Source of the DNA: Ischnura elegans
Taxonomy: Eukaryota > Arthropoda > Insecta > Odonata > Coenagrionidae
DNA: 64,000 bases
Direction of reading: 5' to 3'
Assembly: GCF_921293095.1 (NCBI RefSeq)
Contig: NC_060251.1
Coordinates: forward strand, 65,923,585 to 65,987,584
Shown here: positions 43,991 to 56,643 of the stretch, one piece after another
How the letters are laid out: every line of letters begins with the position of its first letter
Position numbering within the stretch: the first letter of the stretch is position 1
Program-made: the position numbers and the translations under genes
Notes under the pieces: generated by a model
Database searches by the model: none
The model's input: the letters and a program-made list of their open reading frames with translations, nothing else
Told to the model about the DNA's origin: nothing

Positions 43991-46409
43991 TTATTTAATT
44001 TATTTTTATACCACCGAAAATAGCTCTATACGGCCTTTTACATCAGGGTTATTAACCGGTTAACAGTTTAACGTACATAAACAACCATGCCTTGGACAGG
44101 GGTAACTTACCCTGGCGGGACCCCTTGTTTGGCAGGCGAGTGCCTCACCCCGCCACCACCGAGGCCGGCCGAAGTTGATTTATTAATACTAGTAGCCTAC
44201 CTGGCCTTGCCCGGGAAGGATATTGGAGAGATAGTGGGAAAATTGGAACTTAAAATTCATAGTCACATGGCAGGATTTTTAGGTAAAGGAACAAAGCTGG
44301 TGGAGGAACAAGGATGGTGGTATACATACGCAACAGCAAACAATAGAAAAAACGATTTCAGAATACCGCGCATGGGATCAGCTTAAACCCCGCTCCACTA
44401 CATTGATAATTATGTGTCCGTGGGTGCGCAGTTCGAAAACGTCTTGTGAACGCACATCCCAGCTCTAAGGTTTGTAGCAAGAGGATTAATATGTAGGTGT
44501 AAAATCCTTCGACTTATGTTTTCCCTTTGAGCATATCAAAAGGAGAGCCTACAGGGTAGGTTGTCCAACCATAGAATTTGTATGACGAACGGTAATACAA
44601 TAACAACTCAAAGGACAAATCGGACACAATCAGAAGTAACACTACGGGCTTTGAGAGCATGAACTGCTAACATTGGTTGCAATCCGTGCAGGCGTATGGA
44701 AATGCATACGGGACAGACATCCTTCTTTTTTAGATAAAGATTCGGTTGGTAGAAAATCATCCACGAAGTGCTTGTTCTCCTAGATATCCGCGGCTTCGAC
44801 GGAAGATACTTCCGACTGTGGGAATATCCACATGCAGTGGACAATTGGACAGTCTGCAAGGAAAAAAACAGTGCATTGAGGCGGAAACCTCTAGCATCGG
44901 AAAAATCATACTGAGCCCATTTTGGTATAAACAACGATTAAAATTATTAGTGCTCAAAAACTATGAGGTATGTACTAATCTGAATTACTGAGAGTAAAAT
45001 TGGGACTAAAATCAATGCCTAGAGAAGGGGAAAATAGGACCAAAGAGATAACTGTGCGGAGGAATATATTACGGCAACCCTTGTGATGGCGAAGATACAA
45101 ATACGAGATTGTATATGGCGCTCAAGTCGTTGGTGCATATTATATAATCGTAGTCTCCGGTTGGGAAAAGGATCGAAAACGTTCTACCTATAAGGGTTCT
45201 ATAAGAGATTAGGTGTCTTCTATTTTAGTAACGGGCCATGTTTGGCAAACAATTGTTGAATGTGGAGACGAGGGTGGAAAGAAGAGGGAAGAAAGTGGAG
45301 CCATTTTATACTGTGCGAGAGCTCCTGAGATGTATGGGGATTATAAGGAAAGGGGTTGCTGCATTCCTTTGAAACTAGCTGATTTGTGCGGTGTGGTTTT
45401 GATTTCATTTTCCTTTCTTTACCCGTCTAATCCGCAATGTACAAAAGCTATTGCTCTTATTATTCAGCATTGAATCGACCAAGCCTGTCCGCGAATGAAA
45501 TGGTATTATCTGAATATATCTCTGGTTCTCTTCCTTGAGAATGTACTTCTTTATTTCTTCCTCCATAGCTATATTGTGGTTATCTATCCCCATCAATCAT
45601 ATCCGAGCTTTTTTGACTAAACCTGGAGCAGTACCTATGCATCTAACGGTGAGGAAGATTCCAATCCCACGCACACAATATATTAAGTCGGCCCTCATCT
45701 TTACTGTTTTCGAGGGCATTTAGGCATTTAAGGAAAATATCTTAACCTTCTTACTATCCTGAAAGCAGTCTTAATAGGTTGTGTATATGGTTGTGGGTGT
45801 CATAATATCGGCCGTTCCTGTACGAGGATGCTAAAATAATTGTAGCCGTAGATAAGAGATTTGATTACCTGAGCTCAACCTAGCATTTATTTAAGTTCTT
45901 TCTTTGTTCTCTGATAACACAGCCTTTGATATTTCTTTTGAAGAATTAAACGTTTATAAGAAAAAGGAGTTATATTATTATATAAGCTTACAATCATCTA
46001 CCATTGGCGATAAATGAATTGTCGACCATCGATGACTCTCGATAGTGAACAGAAAACTGTTTTCGATTTCTCAGCGCCCGAATTCTGCGTTCATCGATTC
46101 ATAATTCGATCTTCCTTCTTTAGCCATCGAAATTCATCGCGCGTTTTTTAATATCAGGTATAGATGGTAAATATTGTTATTAGAACATTCCTCACGGTTT
46201 AAGTGTACATGGAGTGAAGTATTTTTACTATTTGATGGGCCTGGTGTGGTTGTGAAAAATCAATGCCGAAATACGTTAATTTTTTAATTGAATGTCGGAA
46301 TTGGCGATTACGATAACTTTTGTCGGGGAAATAACTATCTTCTCGTCTGGAATCTGAAAGTATATTGATATAATATCACGAAAAATCGTCAAAAATCGGC
46401 TCCCAAAGA
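43991..46409. other. No supported gene
   Basis: A GC-rich opening at 44080-44220 (GGGGTAACTTACCC palindrome, GCCGGCCG) sits before a 99-codon ORF with no domain. The rest is AT-rich. Nothing assigned. Confidence 0.4.
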
Positions 46410-47105
46410 TATATATTGATATATCGGATGTTTTGTCGTAATATGGGATATTTTTGTATAATATTCCGTGATATTTTTTATCGAGCGCGTTATTATGATT
46501 GTTGCTATCGGGCGTTGTATTACGACTTGCATCGGATAAATATGGATCGCATTTTCCAAAAGTCGGTATCGGATGCCTGATATATTAAAGTATCGTGACA
46601 TTTTCTTATATTTCGAGCCCAATATTTTAATCGTTGCCATCGGGCTTTATGTCATGCTTTTCATATATTCTCCAAGATCGGTATCGTATTCGCGATATAT
46701 TAAAATATCGTTACATTTTCCAATATTTCTTTATATCGCTCCTGCCTTCCCGTGGAAATGGAAGATCGAAATGTAGGGGAAGTCGGTAGAGGGACGTAGA
46801 CGAATTAATATATCGGAAGAGGGAGTGAGACGAAATAGTCTAAGGAATAGTGAAATTTTTATCGAGCGCGATATTTTAATCGTTGTTATTTGGCGTTATG
46901 TCCTGATTTTCATAGGACCAATATGTATCGTATATTCTCAAAAATCAGTATCGACTTTGCGATTTATCAAAATATCGCGACATTTTCTAATATTTTGATA
47001 TATCCCCCAGACCTACCCGTGGGAACGAAAGATCGAAGTGTAGAAGTCGGGAGAGTGAGGGAGACAAAGTAGTATAAGGAGTAGCAAGGAGTATGGGAGT
47101 TGAGA
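46410..47105. repeat. Degenerate TATCG-rich tandem repeat
   Basis: Units of 130-150 bp begin TTATCGAGCGCGNTATTTTA and continue ATCGTTGCCATCGGGCGTTA, CAGTATCG and GATATATTAAAATATCGCGA. Copies start near 46479, 46612 and 46859. A second module (GTGGAAANGAAAGATCGAA, AGTCGGNAGAG) follows at about 46750 and 47012, giving a higher-order spacing of about 260 bp. Confidence 0.65.
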
Positions 47106-48478
47106 AAAGTGAGGTGGAATGCGAGGCGGCAATATAATGCCTTTGTCTTTCACCTCCGCCGAACCTACCCCTCCTCAGTGGAGAGACGAGGGAGGGAGGG
47201 ATGAGACCAATACAAACATACAATGCGCGGGGGACGGAACCTTTTAGAGCAGTGGGAAGGCATTCCCAGAGTGCAAAGCGCGGCGTCGCGTCGTTTCACA
47301 GTGGATACCCGAGGAGGGAGACCGATTATTCCACCTCATTCCTCCTCCCCAACCTTCGACCGACCAGCAACCCCCTTCCTAACCATTCTTCCGCAATTAT
47401 TTGGCGTTTTTCCGCGATAAATCAGCTGTCAATGTCGACATAAAGACACGGAGCGGCTCAAGGCGGCGAGTCTTGCTGATTTCAGAAATTAAACTCCTCT
47501 TTCCAAGATATCCCGCACGGTTTTTTTCTCCACTTCATGCCTCTCTCTCGCTACATATATATAACCTCCATGTTGATTAGACGCGGCGAAATGGAGGGTT
47601 GAGGGAAGAAATATTGGATTGTAATTGAATTGGGAAAAAAAGTGGGGTCGTCGTTGGAGGATATTCTCGTCGTGAAAAATTAATTTCTCCGGGATCAGAC
47701 GGAACTGATTACCGTGTCGTTTTCGTAGTCGAAGGGGGTTATAAAAATATTGGAGGTCGCTCGCGTCTTTTCGTGGAACGCGGATGATTTAACACGACGC
47801 GGAGTCTCGTCATGAAATGATTAGCATGGGTAATTAATTGGTCACGGTTGCAAATGAGTTGTATTTGATTTCCGTGCTAAGGAGTAAGTTAATTTCCTAT
47901 GATTGATGATCTGCTGCTTATACTCAGATACTGTTATGGGATATCGGGAATCATCTGCCGTTGCACAATCGTATTTTCTTTAACTACGACCGTATGAGAG
48001 AAGATTTGATTTTTTACATTTTGTTTAACCCAGCAAATTTGTGTGTATTTCAATGTCTATGCTGTGATAAATTATGGTGGCATAAATTATTGTGCCAAAA
48101 TATGCTACGAATAGCATTCAATGTTGTCTAACGGCTTTACGTGTGGAAGTTTATAAGTGTGAAATACATTTCATTGATTTGTATTTATTTTTGGTAGTGT
48201 TTTAGTGTTTTCATTTAGTTTGTGGGTTTGTTTGCCTCAATTCTACGGAGTTGTTATTCTTAGTTTAATGTTACCCTATCAGTAAAGTAATCGTATTGAC
48301 ACGCGGAACTCATTTTATTCCTTCTTGTGATTTTACTTCAACGAATAGAGGGAAACGGCACGAATAAAGACTGGAAAAATAGTTGCGGATTATTACTTCA
48401 ACTTTCCCTTAATTTAAGATATTAAGCTCCAATTGAGTATGAATGTAATAAACTGAAGATATACAAGGGGACTTAGAG
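47106..48478. other. No supported gene
   Basis: GC-richer to about 47800, then AT-rich. Overlapping ORFs at 47201-47443 are chance. Nothing recognised. Confidence 0.4.
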
Positions 48479-49130
48479 ATGAAATTCGTCATTCCTCTTC
48501 CCAAGAAGAAGAGAGAAATGAAGTGTGCAGATTTTCGGACTAAAAGCCTGACGACACATGCGTCGAAGATACCGACAAAAATCATATGCAGGAGGATAGA
48601 ACTGAAAACAGAAGAAGTTTTGGATAAGGACCGATTTGGATTGAGGAAAAAAGGAAAGGACATTATTGAAGCAAATACTGGCCATTATACTACTCATACA
48701 AAATAGAATGGAGAATGACAAACCGACATTCGCAGCATTTATCGACATGAAGAAGGCATTTGACAACGTGAAATGGAATTCAATGCTTAGAATTCTGAGA
48801 GAAATTGCAGTGCTATGCTGAGATTGAAGAATTGTGTACAGTTTATATAAAAACCAAGTAACTGAGATGAAATAGGAACCCAAATGTGAAGAATAGGGAA
48901 AGGAGTTAGACAGGCGCGTGCACTGTCCCCAGTCATCTTTATGTTTACATTGAGAAAGCAATAAACGAAATCAAAGAGAAGGCTTAAAGTGACAATTTCC
49001 ATTGAGAGAGAATTAGAATGCTGCGGTTTGCTGACGACGTAGGAATAATAGCAGCGTCAGAGAATGATTTAAAAAAGATATTGATAATATAGAAAGGACA
49101 ATAGCCAGAATATAATAATAATTATTAAAA
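48479..49130 (+). pseudogene. LINE family 1 RT, first half
   Basis: The plus strand reads PLPKKKREMKCADFRTKSL, SKIPTKIICRRIE, LDKDRFGLRKK (RT motif 2 region), then in other frames FAAFIDMKKAFDNVKWN (motif A, catalytic D) and, after stops, GVRQ.RALSPVIF and MLRFADDVGIIA (FADD). It is the upstream continuation of the family fragment at 9.6 kb. Several frameshifts and in-frame stops make it dead. It is interrupted at about 49130 by a family-2 LINE and resumes at about 50045. Confidence 0.8.
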
Positions 49131-49134
49131 TTAT

Positions 49135-50005
49135 CTACCGATGAATGTGAGTTTGCATGGAGTAATTTCGGATTCTCTCGTCTTCCCTCCCTTTATGGAC
49201 TTCCATCTTAAATTCACAATAAAGCTCGCTCTCGTGCATTGTATCTAAAAATCGTATTCTCTTCCTTACCCTTCCTCATTAACCCTGCATTCTACCTTGT
49301 AAAACTTTTTTCAACGTTCCCTCACCGCCAAATACTCGCTTCATTCACACTTTCTGTCTCCACCGTATCTTATCTGGAAGCCACCTCTCCTCAACCACCA
49401 TGTCCAGCACTTTGTCGCACCTTCACCTCTCTGTCCAATTCACCCTCTCCATTTTTCTCCACACCCACATCTCGAACGCTTCCAGTCTTCTCTTGACCTT
49501 CCTAACTGTCCACGTTTCCTCATTTCAAAGCGCTACACACAAGGTAAGACTGCACTAGCGTTTTCTCAAAACTCTTACGTAACGATCCTCTCACAAGCTC
49601 CTCTGTTCATGAAAGCCTCCCTTGCTTATGCAATTCTCTTACTGATTTTCTTACCACTGTAACCGGTTTCTTCTAATGCGCTGCCCAAATTAGTGAATTT
49701 CTCTACCTACTCAAGTTTTCGCCCGCCTACTTTTAACTTGAGTCTTACATTCCTAGCTCGCGATTCTTTACAAAACCTTGTAACCTTGGTCTCCTTTTGA
49801 TTAATCCTCATGCCGTATTCTTTGCAACCCTTGTTTAACGCATCTACTGAAGCCCACAGCCTCTCGCTGACTGGCTAATCAACGCCTGATCATGCGCATA
49901 CCTCACTGATTAAAACATCATTCCCTCCACTTTTACTTCAGCACCTACCTCATCCCACGCTTCTCTTAACAACTCTTCAGCATACACGTTAAAAAACAGC
50001 TCTTG
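49135..50005 (-). mobile_element. LINE family 2 inserted in family 1, minus
   Basis: The minus strand reads LFFNVYAEELLREAWDEVGA, VRYAHDQAL in place of FADD, RINQKETKVTRFCKESRARN, and downstream parts to the 3' end with an AAT-type tail at 49120-49135. Stops and frameshifts are frequent. The orientation is opposite to the host LINE, whose sequence continues on both sides. Confidence 0.75.
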
Positions 50006-50044
50006 GGTCCAAAGGAACGCGTAACCTTTCCACCGCAGCAACGC

Positions 50045-50330
50045 TGTATCCCAAGGGAAAGGAACGACCAGTCAATAAAAAGAAAACAAGGATATAAATT
50101 TGCATTAGAAAAGAGGGGACTGGAACAAAAATTAAGCTAGGAAAACCAAATGCTTGAGAGGTTAAAGAGTTTTCCTTCCTAGGAAGACGGCAATGGGCGA
50201 AGCAAGAGAGAAATTGTCAGTAGAATAGCAAACTGAAAATACAAACATAGAAGTAAGGAAATAATTCGTTTGACGCTTCATGTGGAGCCTGTTTCTCTAT
50301 GGAAGCGAGGCTTGTTCGTAATATTATTTT
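50045..50330 (+). pseudogene. LINE family 1, middle part resumed
   Basis: NKKKTRI, IKLGKPN, EVKEFSFLGRR and, in shifted frames, a SRIA segment follow the FADD region in the family-1 copy at 9.6 kb. Broken by stops. Confidence 0.65.
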
Positions 50331-50635
50331 TTATTGTATATTTTTTAAAATACATCCGTGGAATGAAAATCAGTAGTGTCAGAGGCTGTACGTTGCTAGT
50401 TATCGCAGTGTATTTCACCTACTTTTCTGGGATCTCACAGTTTTACCGTTAGCTTAGTAAAACCTCCGTCAAAATATCTTAATTTTGCGTGACCGTATTG
50501 TTGAAAATTCAAAATTTCCGTTTGTTGATTCACTGAACAAAAAAAGGCGTTCGACTGAGGACAATCATCTGCCGAGAAAAATTCAAATTCTTTAATTCTT
50601 TGAAATTACTCATTAACATCTAAAAGCCTTAATGA
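50331..50635. other. Likely insertion within LINE family 1
   Basis: AT-rich DNA that has no counterpart in the 9.6-kb copy and separates two collinear LINE segments. No ends recognised. Confidence 0.4.
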
Positions 50636-50825
50636 GAAGACTTTTTTGGCCGTATTTTGATGCATGATGGCCTGATGATAACAATCGTAGGGCTCATGGA
50701 GGGGAAGAAGGTTAAGGGACGGCCCCTGGTGAGTTACATAGGACCGATTATAAAGGATGTTAAATAGAAAAAAAACGTCACCATGAAAAGCTAGCGTCAA
50801 ATCAATCACAGGATTGTTGACTTAT
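50636..50825 (+). pseudogene. LINE family 1, C-terminal end
   Basis: RRDFFGRILMHDGLMI, MEGKKVKGRP, YIGPIIKDVK, a stop, and NVTMKS correspond to the C-terminal end at 9.63-9.80 kb. The sequence ends CAATCACAGGATTGTTGA, as in that copy (CAGGATTGTTGA). Confidence 0.7.
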
Positions 50826-53800
50826 GATGATTATGATCCATTCGCTATGAAGATAGCTCGAGAAACATTGAAAACAATCGTAAGTCTTCTAAAATCGATT
50901 TACGATTGATACGCGGCTTTTCCTGTATATATAAGAAATTCATGATCAGTTGGACTGCTTTAGAATTGTTTCCCCAAGTGAAGTTGTCGTGAACACAGTA
51001 AGTCAAGAGTCGCCTTGGAAAAATGGCCGTATGGCATGAATTCCGATAAGAAGAAATGACATTTCCGAAAAAAATATCGTTAAGGAATCTGATGCTCAAA
51101 AAACTCTCCGAGAAACAGAAATAATTTGCCGCGCAAAAAATTCCGATACAGAAATTTCTTCTGGCTTCAATGTCGTCAGTAGCAGCGTAAGTGGTTTTAC
51201 CGACGCATCGGAGGCAATCAAAGAAAGAAGAAACAGGGTATACCTCAGCAAATTCCTGGGATAATGACGATGAGGGGGGATTTTGGGCGTACAGATGAAA
51301 AGACTGTAAAATGAGTACCTTTGAGGTAAAAAATCACGATGGAAGTTTTAAAGCGAGACACTACTCTAAGCATTTATTTTATGAAAAATCTAGTGCTCTT
51401 TTTGGAATTTCCAACTCTCGGAGCATTGTTGGTTCCGAATTCATTTGAGGTAACTAGTTTGAACATAAAGCGTTTAATATAATTGGAAGCCTTGTGATCA
51501 TAGCTGAGGGAGTAGATCACTCCTAAGTTCTTACCACATGTTACTCTCCCTTAGCCTTATTAATTTTTATAATAATATAGTAGTCTGTTTGTTATTTTAT
51601 GCTAATGATTAAAATTTGTAAAGTAAAATTATTTTATGATGTAATCCGTGATATACTTACATTATCAAGGAATTCCTGGTGCCATATGGGCTGCTAATTT
51701 AGTGTCATCATTCGATTCAATGAAAGGAAATCATGCGTTTGGCCTGTGAAAAATGTAAAATGGACAGTTGGAGTCATTTGGCGTTTAAATAATCTTCTTT
51801 CTTCAGGGAAGGTACTTCATTGGTAAAGCGTTTTATAGTTTCACAGCACTAGAGACTTGAACGATTCTACAAGTACATTTTCTCAGAATAGGTTAACGGT
51901 TATGCAAAAATTCCCTGAAAATACGGTGTACTACAATTGACGGCTTGGAGAATGCTTTCGGCCGTTAAATTTTTGTGGCATCTGTTTTTCTCATTAAGCA
52001 TTGAAAATTATGCGGCAATTATCTGCTAGGGAATGAACTGGAGTCGAATCGCAATTTGAAGGACGTGTTAGAGTTCTTCTTACCTCTGGCGCTTCCTCTT
52101 AATATTTCTCATTGTTTCTTTAAAGTTGTCCTGGGCATCTTGGTGGGTTAAAAAAGCAGAAAATTTAACCTCAATTATTTGAATTACTATCCGAAAAACT
52201 TTTAGGTGGACGTAAATTTTTCGTTTTCCTATTAATTAACAATTTAATTCAGGTGGCGCAGTTTTTAAATCAGCATCAATCATTACTTCTAATTTATATA
52301 TCTCAGTGTAGGCACTTTATCATCTTCATTCTAATACTGGGAGTTATCAAGCATCACGATTTATCCTCTCTCAGATATAGAAAGCTAGTTGTGGCAATAG
52401 GATTAGAGATATATAACCCGTATAATTTGCGTTACGATTCTAAATAATATACCCAGCGCGACCTATTCCTAATATTTTCTCTTCGCAATGGTCGTCTGTC
52501 AAAATCATGGATGCCAAGTAAAACGAAATGAAAGTCAAAACCAGTAAAATTTCAATAGTTTCGTTCCCGCGAGCGAAATTTGGAAACGAAACGAAGAAGA
52601 CTTAAACCTGAGCTAAACTGAGGGTCGAAACGAAATCGGAGTCAAAACTACTTCGGGTAAAAACTAAACGAAACCTCTGGGAAGAAACGAAACACAGATA
52701 ATGTTTCGCACCTGAGGGACCAAGTGCTTCACCTTGAAACAGATAAGTTTTGACCCACACACTGAATACGAAGTATGGTTGAATGAGGTAGGCCAATAGA
52801 TGCATGAGGCTCTCATACTCTGACCACAAACAGCAGAACGGTGAACGCAAACTGGCCATTCGATTTTTAAGCTCAATGTTTTAACCATTCTACACGTATG
52901 TCACACGTAATGGATTGAAACTATTCCGTCCCTCTTATCCCCTTCCACTCAACTTCTGGGATCGAAATTTAACTATGAGCAGCGGAGTTTCTATTAATTT
53001 AGTTTCGTTCCCGGGAGTAAAGTTTCGTCCCGGGTCGAAACTAAACTTCTTGGTGATTTTAATTTCTTGGTGATAAGGTTCAGTTTTGTATCTAGTTTTT
53101 AAGAGCCATAATAGCGTAAAAATGCATTGCCGGGCATGCAATTGGGCCCATCATGAACCCCAGCCGAGGGCCCCCAATCAACCCAGACCGCCCATCTCTG
53201 ACGTTGATGATAGAAGCTATAGACTCGGTGATGGTGGAGTAGGAAAGCATGAGTCTCCCACGGTCCAAAATACCCTCATTTTTGAAGTACGCAAAATGGG
53301 ATCGGAACACTCAAAAGCATCGCAAAATCTTTAATCGTCCTCCGTGAGGAGGAGGCTCTGGGGGAATGGCTGGGATATAATAGGAGGGGAGGCGGAATAA
53401 GGGGTGGAATGAGGGGGTGAGGGTGGAATCGCGGGGATTCCGGACCGGAGCAGATTCCTCCGTGGATTACTCACCGAAGAGGGCGCCTCTGCCCTTTGTC
53501 CCGACGCTGCTAGTCTACGGATGGAGCCATTAAATCATTTCTTCGACTTATAAGGGACCAAAGCGGGCGACAGCTGATTTGTTGCTCGAAACATGAATAA
53601 GGCATCTCGCTTACGCATACCTTCGTGTCAGCCTTGTCTTCAAAATTGAGTTTAGGTGAAGCTTGAATTTTCCTATTTTGTAAGATTCTGGAGAGGCGCA
53701 CATATCAATTTCTGTCGGCAATGCCTTTGAAGGAGGGAGGACGGGGCATTAAACTCGTCAACGGCGCCGACTTACCGGCGGTAGCGCCGCAAAAGAGATC

Positions 53801-53837
53801 GCTCCGACTTCCAAGACGGCGAAATTCAATAAGAAGC
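50826..53837. other. No supported gene
   Basis: AT-rich with short ORFs. 52560-53080 is rich in GAAACGAAA/TTTCGTTCC-type repeats on both strands (a degenerate GAAAC/GTTTC cluster). GC-rich at 53340-53820. No gene recognised. Confidence 0.4.
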
Positions 53838-54498
53838 AATAGGGTGGTTTTCTATTTTTTAATTGCCTAAATCGAAGGATTATTACTCTTGGAGTACGTA
53901 TCTCATGCTTCTAGATAGATGACGATATCTACTTTTCGCGATTAAATGGTAAATGAAAATTTTCAAGCGCGCGAAAACGAGACGGCTTAGTATGAATGCT
54001 GGGAGAAGCCCGTATGACGTCATCGTGGTTCCGGCTGCCGCTTTGTGAGGCCACCTTGGTGCGAGGCTAATAGCGCCGATACGACGCAGGCTGCTAGCAG
54101 GTAGGAGGGTACCCTGCTAGCAGGTAGCGCATGGCTTAAATAAGGATTATTAATACCTTATCAAACGAAGGATACTTTCCGTGAATAGGCAGTTTTAATC
54201 GGTGATTATTAAGAGATGTTTCTCTGAGCTCTGTGCCACATGCATGCATTGGTAACCTCAAATGATGTAAAACTCCTGACTACTCGTATAGCATCTAGGT
54301 CCCTGTGACTTCACGTGGAGTGGAATCGCATTGGCGCCAATCTGGCCTTTTTCAAATGAGGTTTAAATTGACCATTAACATTCGCCTAAACTGGGATTTC
54401 GAAAAAATAATAATTTGTATATTATGAATGCACTAATGGTGGGTAAAGAATCGCAATCAATGCCTTTCGTTTTCTTTGATGAAGGAAACCACCCTGTT
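53838..54498 (-). mobile_element. MITE family A, copy 3 (reversed)
   Basis: 661 bp in the opposite orientation to the other copies. The left end is AATAGGGTGGTTTTC and the right end GGAAACCACCCTGTT. All interior blocks are present, including TAGCAGGTAGNAGGGTACCC near 54110. Confidence 0.85.
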
Positions 54499-54941
54499 GG
54501 TATAGAAATTCATTCTCCCTACTTGCAGTTTTGAAAACATCATAATCATTGTCAAACTCGAATCCACCTTAAACTTTTGGCTTCCCTGTCATTGCGTTGG
54601 CGTAATTGACTGATTTACTTACCTACTCTTTCTTATCCTTCTCACAGATAGTTCCGTCAATATCATGAACACGATATGCGTGCGTTGGAATTACGGCCAA
54701 TAAGAGTCAATCAATCAATCTTCAATTCTGTCAATCCGTTTTCGTAGTAGTAATCTTATTTTCTCTATTGAATTGACGTATTACTTTTTCGAGCCTAAGC
54801 GGCAGCTTGAAATTTATGGCCTGTGTACAGTAAACTCTTGTCAACTTTTGCCTATATTTCAAGTATGGAAATTTTACATTTGTGAAAATATTGAGGTAAA
54901 ATTTCCAATGTTAAGACGGAGGCAAATCAACTCACTTCAAC
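54499..54941. other. No supported gene
   Basis: AT-rich. Nothing seen. Confidence 0.35.
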
Positions 54942-55045
54942 TCATGTGGCCACTCAGATTCAAGTCATTTTTCGGCCTCGCCAACGAGTTGCCTTTTCAC
55001 TCCTTTGTCCTCAACCATGTCAACCTCTGCCCCAAGTCATTATCA
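54942..55045. repeat. Repeat shared with 41.5 kb
   Basis: See 41498-41700: about 100 bp of similarity in inverted orientation, visible at the peptide level as MWPLRFKSFFGLANELP. Confidence 0.45.
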
Positions 55046-55074
55046 CGTGTTCAACCGCTTGGTCATTTCATCCG

Positions 55075-55210
55075 TGGCTGTGACAAGAAGAAGTGTAATA
55101 AGGTGGCACGGTCATGTGAGAAGAAGGGAGGAGGATGTAATGATTAGAAGAATGTGGAGAGGTCAACCAGAAGGAAGGCGCCCACGGTGGAAACCAAGAT
55201 TAAGATGAAA
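55075..55210 (+). pseudogene. LINE RT C-terminal fragment
   Basis: The plus strand reads TRRSVIRWHGHVRRREEDVM, IRRMWRGQPEGRRPRWKPR, the basic C-terminal segment (R.RW.GHV.RR) found after the RT domain in many LINEs. Family unclear, short. Confidence 0.6.
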
Positions 55211-55234
55211 TTGGCTGACTTCCCAACAATTCAT

Positions 55235-55442
55235 GGGGGCGCAACCAAACCTGAAAGGCGCTAATGGGACAACGGCTCAACGTCCCATCCGACGGACGGA
55301 GTGCTACTCTTGATGTACCCTTCACAAGGCACTCAAGCAGGGATCGGACTGCCTCTGAAAAATCTCTGCCACCGCCGGGATTTGAACCTGGACCGACTGG
55401 GAATGAAGACAGTGCTCTGGACACCACACCAACCTGATCCCC
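55235..55442 (-). mobile_element. SINE family b, full copy
   Basis: The minus strand starts GGGATCAGGTTGGTGTGGTG, has a B box GGTTCAAATCCC about 45 nt on, and then the conserved CCGTCCGTCGGATGGGACGT block. This head-to-core order identifies a tRNA-derived SINE of about 200 bp. It abuts the LINE fragment. Confidence 0.7.
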
Positions 55443-55552
55443 ATGTTCTGATTTATGTACGTTCTCAAGGAGAATCCTTCATTGAAATCGCTAACAGAAG
55501 GAATCGCTAACAAGGGTGTAAACGACATGGAATCATGAGAAGCCCAAGGACA

Positions 55553-55765
55553 AGGCGGAGTAGCTCAGGAGCAGTGATCCGCTAGGCGTGAGACCGTGAC
55601 GTCATCAACTTATCCATCAAGGCGTTAAAGCCGAAGATTTTTCGCCACAAATATCTCAAGAAGTAGGGGACTGATCGAGAATCGGAAATATACGTGTCTC
55701 TTTACTGTTCCAAGTCCATCAAAATCAATAAAAGAAGAAAATTGGTGAACGAGGCCATTTATTCA
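55553..55765 (+). mobile_element. SINE family c, copy 2
   Basis: GGAGTAGCTCAGGAGCAGTG, then GACGTCATCAACTTATCCAT, and the 3' part CATCAAAATCAATAAAAG match 40305-40515. The A box is good and the B box decayed. Confidence 0.6.
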
Positions 55766-56643
55766 GACGTTCAGATTCCTTCGTTCGCCATACCCTCTAC
55801 CGTTACTTAAGTCACGAATACTTTATGAGGTACCTACATTAGAATACCAGGGGGCGTTGGAGGTGACTGAATTATAGCATTGTTTCGCACCATTCCTTTT
55901 TATTTGGCTCCCTCCCTTTTTAACTCCGTTAGGTTGCCCCGATCCGTCTTCCTCGTATATTTCACCCATCTGTCTCCCTCCCTTTACTTGTCATGCGTCA
56001 AAATGTGTTTTTACCCTCTGGAAATGATGAATTAATTGAATTTTTCTCGGGTATTACCATAAACCTATGGCCACGATAAAATCACAGATGTCATGGCATT
56101 TTATTTAACACGGAGTCACCACGTTTATCGCTGACCGGAGAGATGATCTTTCAGGATAATATAGAGAAACCTGTCCTTTATGGAACCCGAACGGGTTGAA
56201 GATAAGTGGTAGTTTACTGATGAATAGAGGTTACAAATGCAAGATATTTTGAGGAATGGTTAATGATGCAATGAGCCATTAATCAAGTTTCTTCCAAAAA
56301 ACCTGGCATGATAATCTGCCCTGAGTTTTATAGTTGTGATGCTATATGTAATTGCTATTTATACGCTTATGAATGGAGAAATACTGGCTCTAGGCTACGT
56401 AGGGATGGTTATTTTTATGCATTTGAGCTCTTGAATTTAAAGCGTTGAGTATCTAGTTTAGAAGAGAACAATACCCAAACTATATTACAAATTATTTTGT
56501 TGCGGCAAGGTTCGGGGGCTGGGCGGTTAAAGATAGCCAGCTGGCCTAAAATTTAACCGATGGCCGCTGGAGGAGGTTGCCGCTGAATAGAGGTGGCAGC
56601 TTGGCTATTTCTTGAGGTAATATAATTTCACCCATGTCGTCGG
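55766..56643. other. No supported gene
   Basis: Nothing recognised. Confidence 0.35.
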
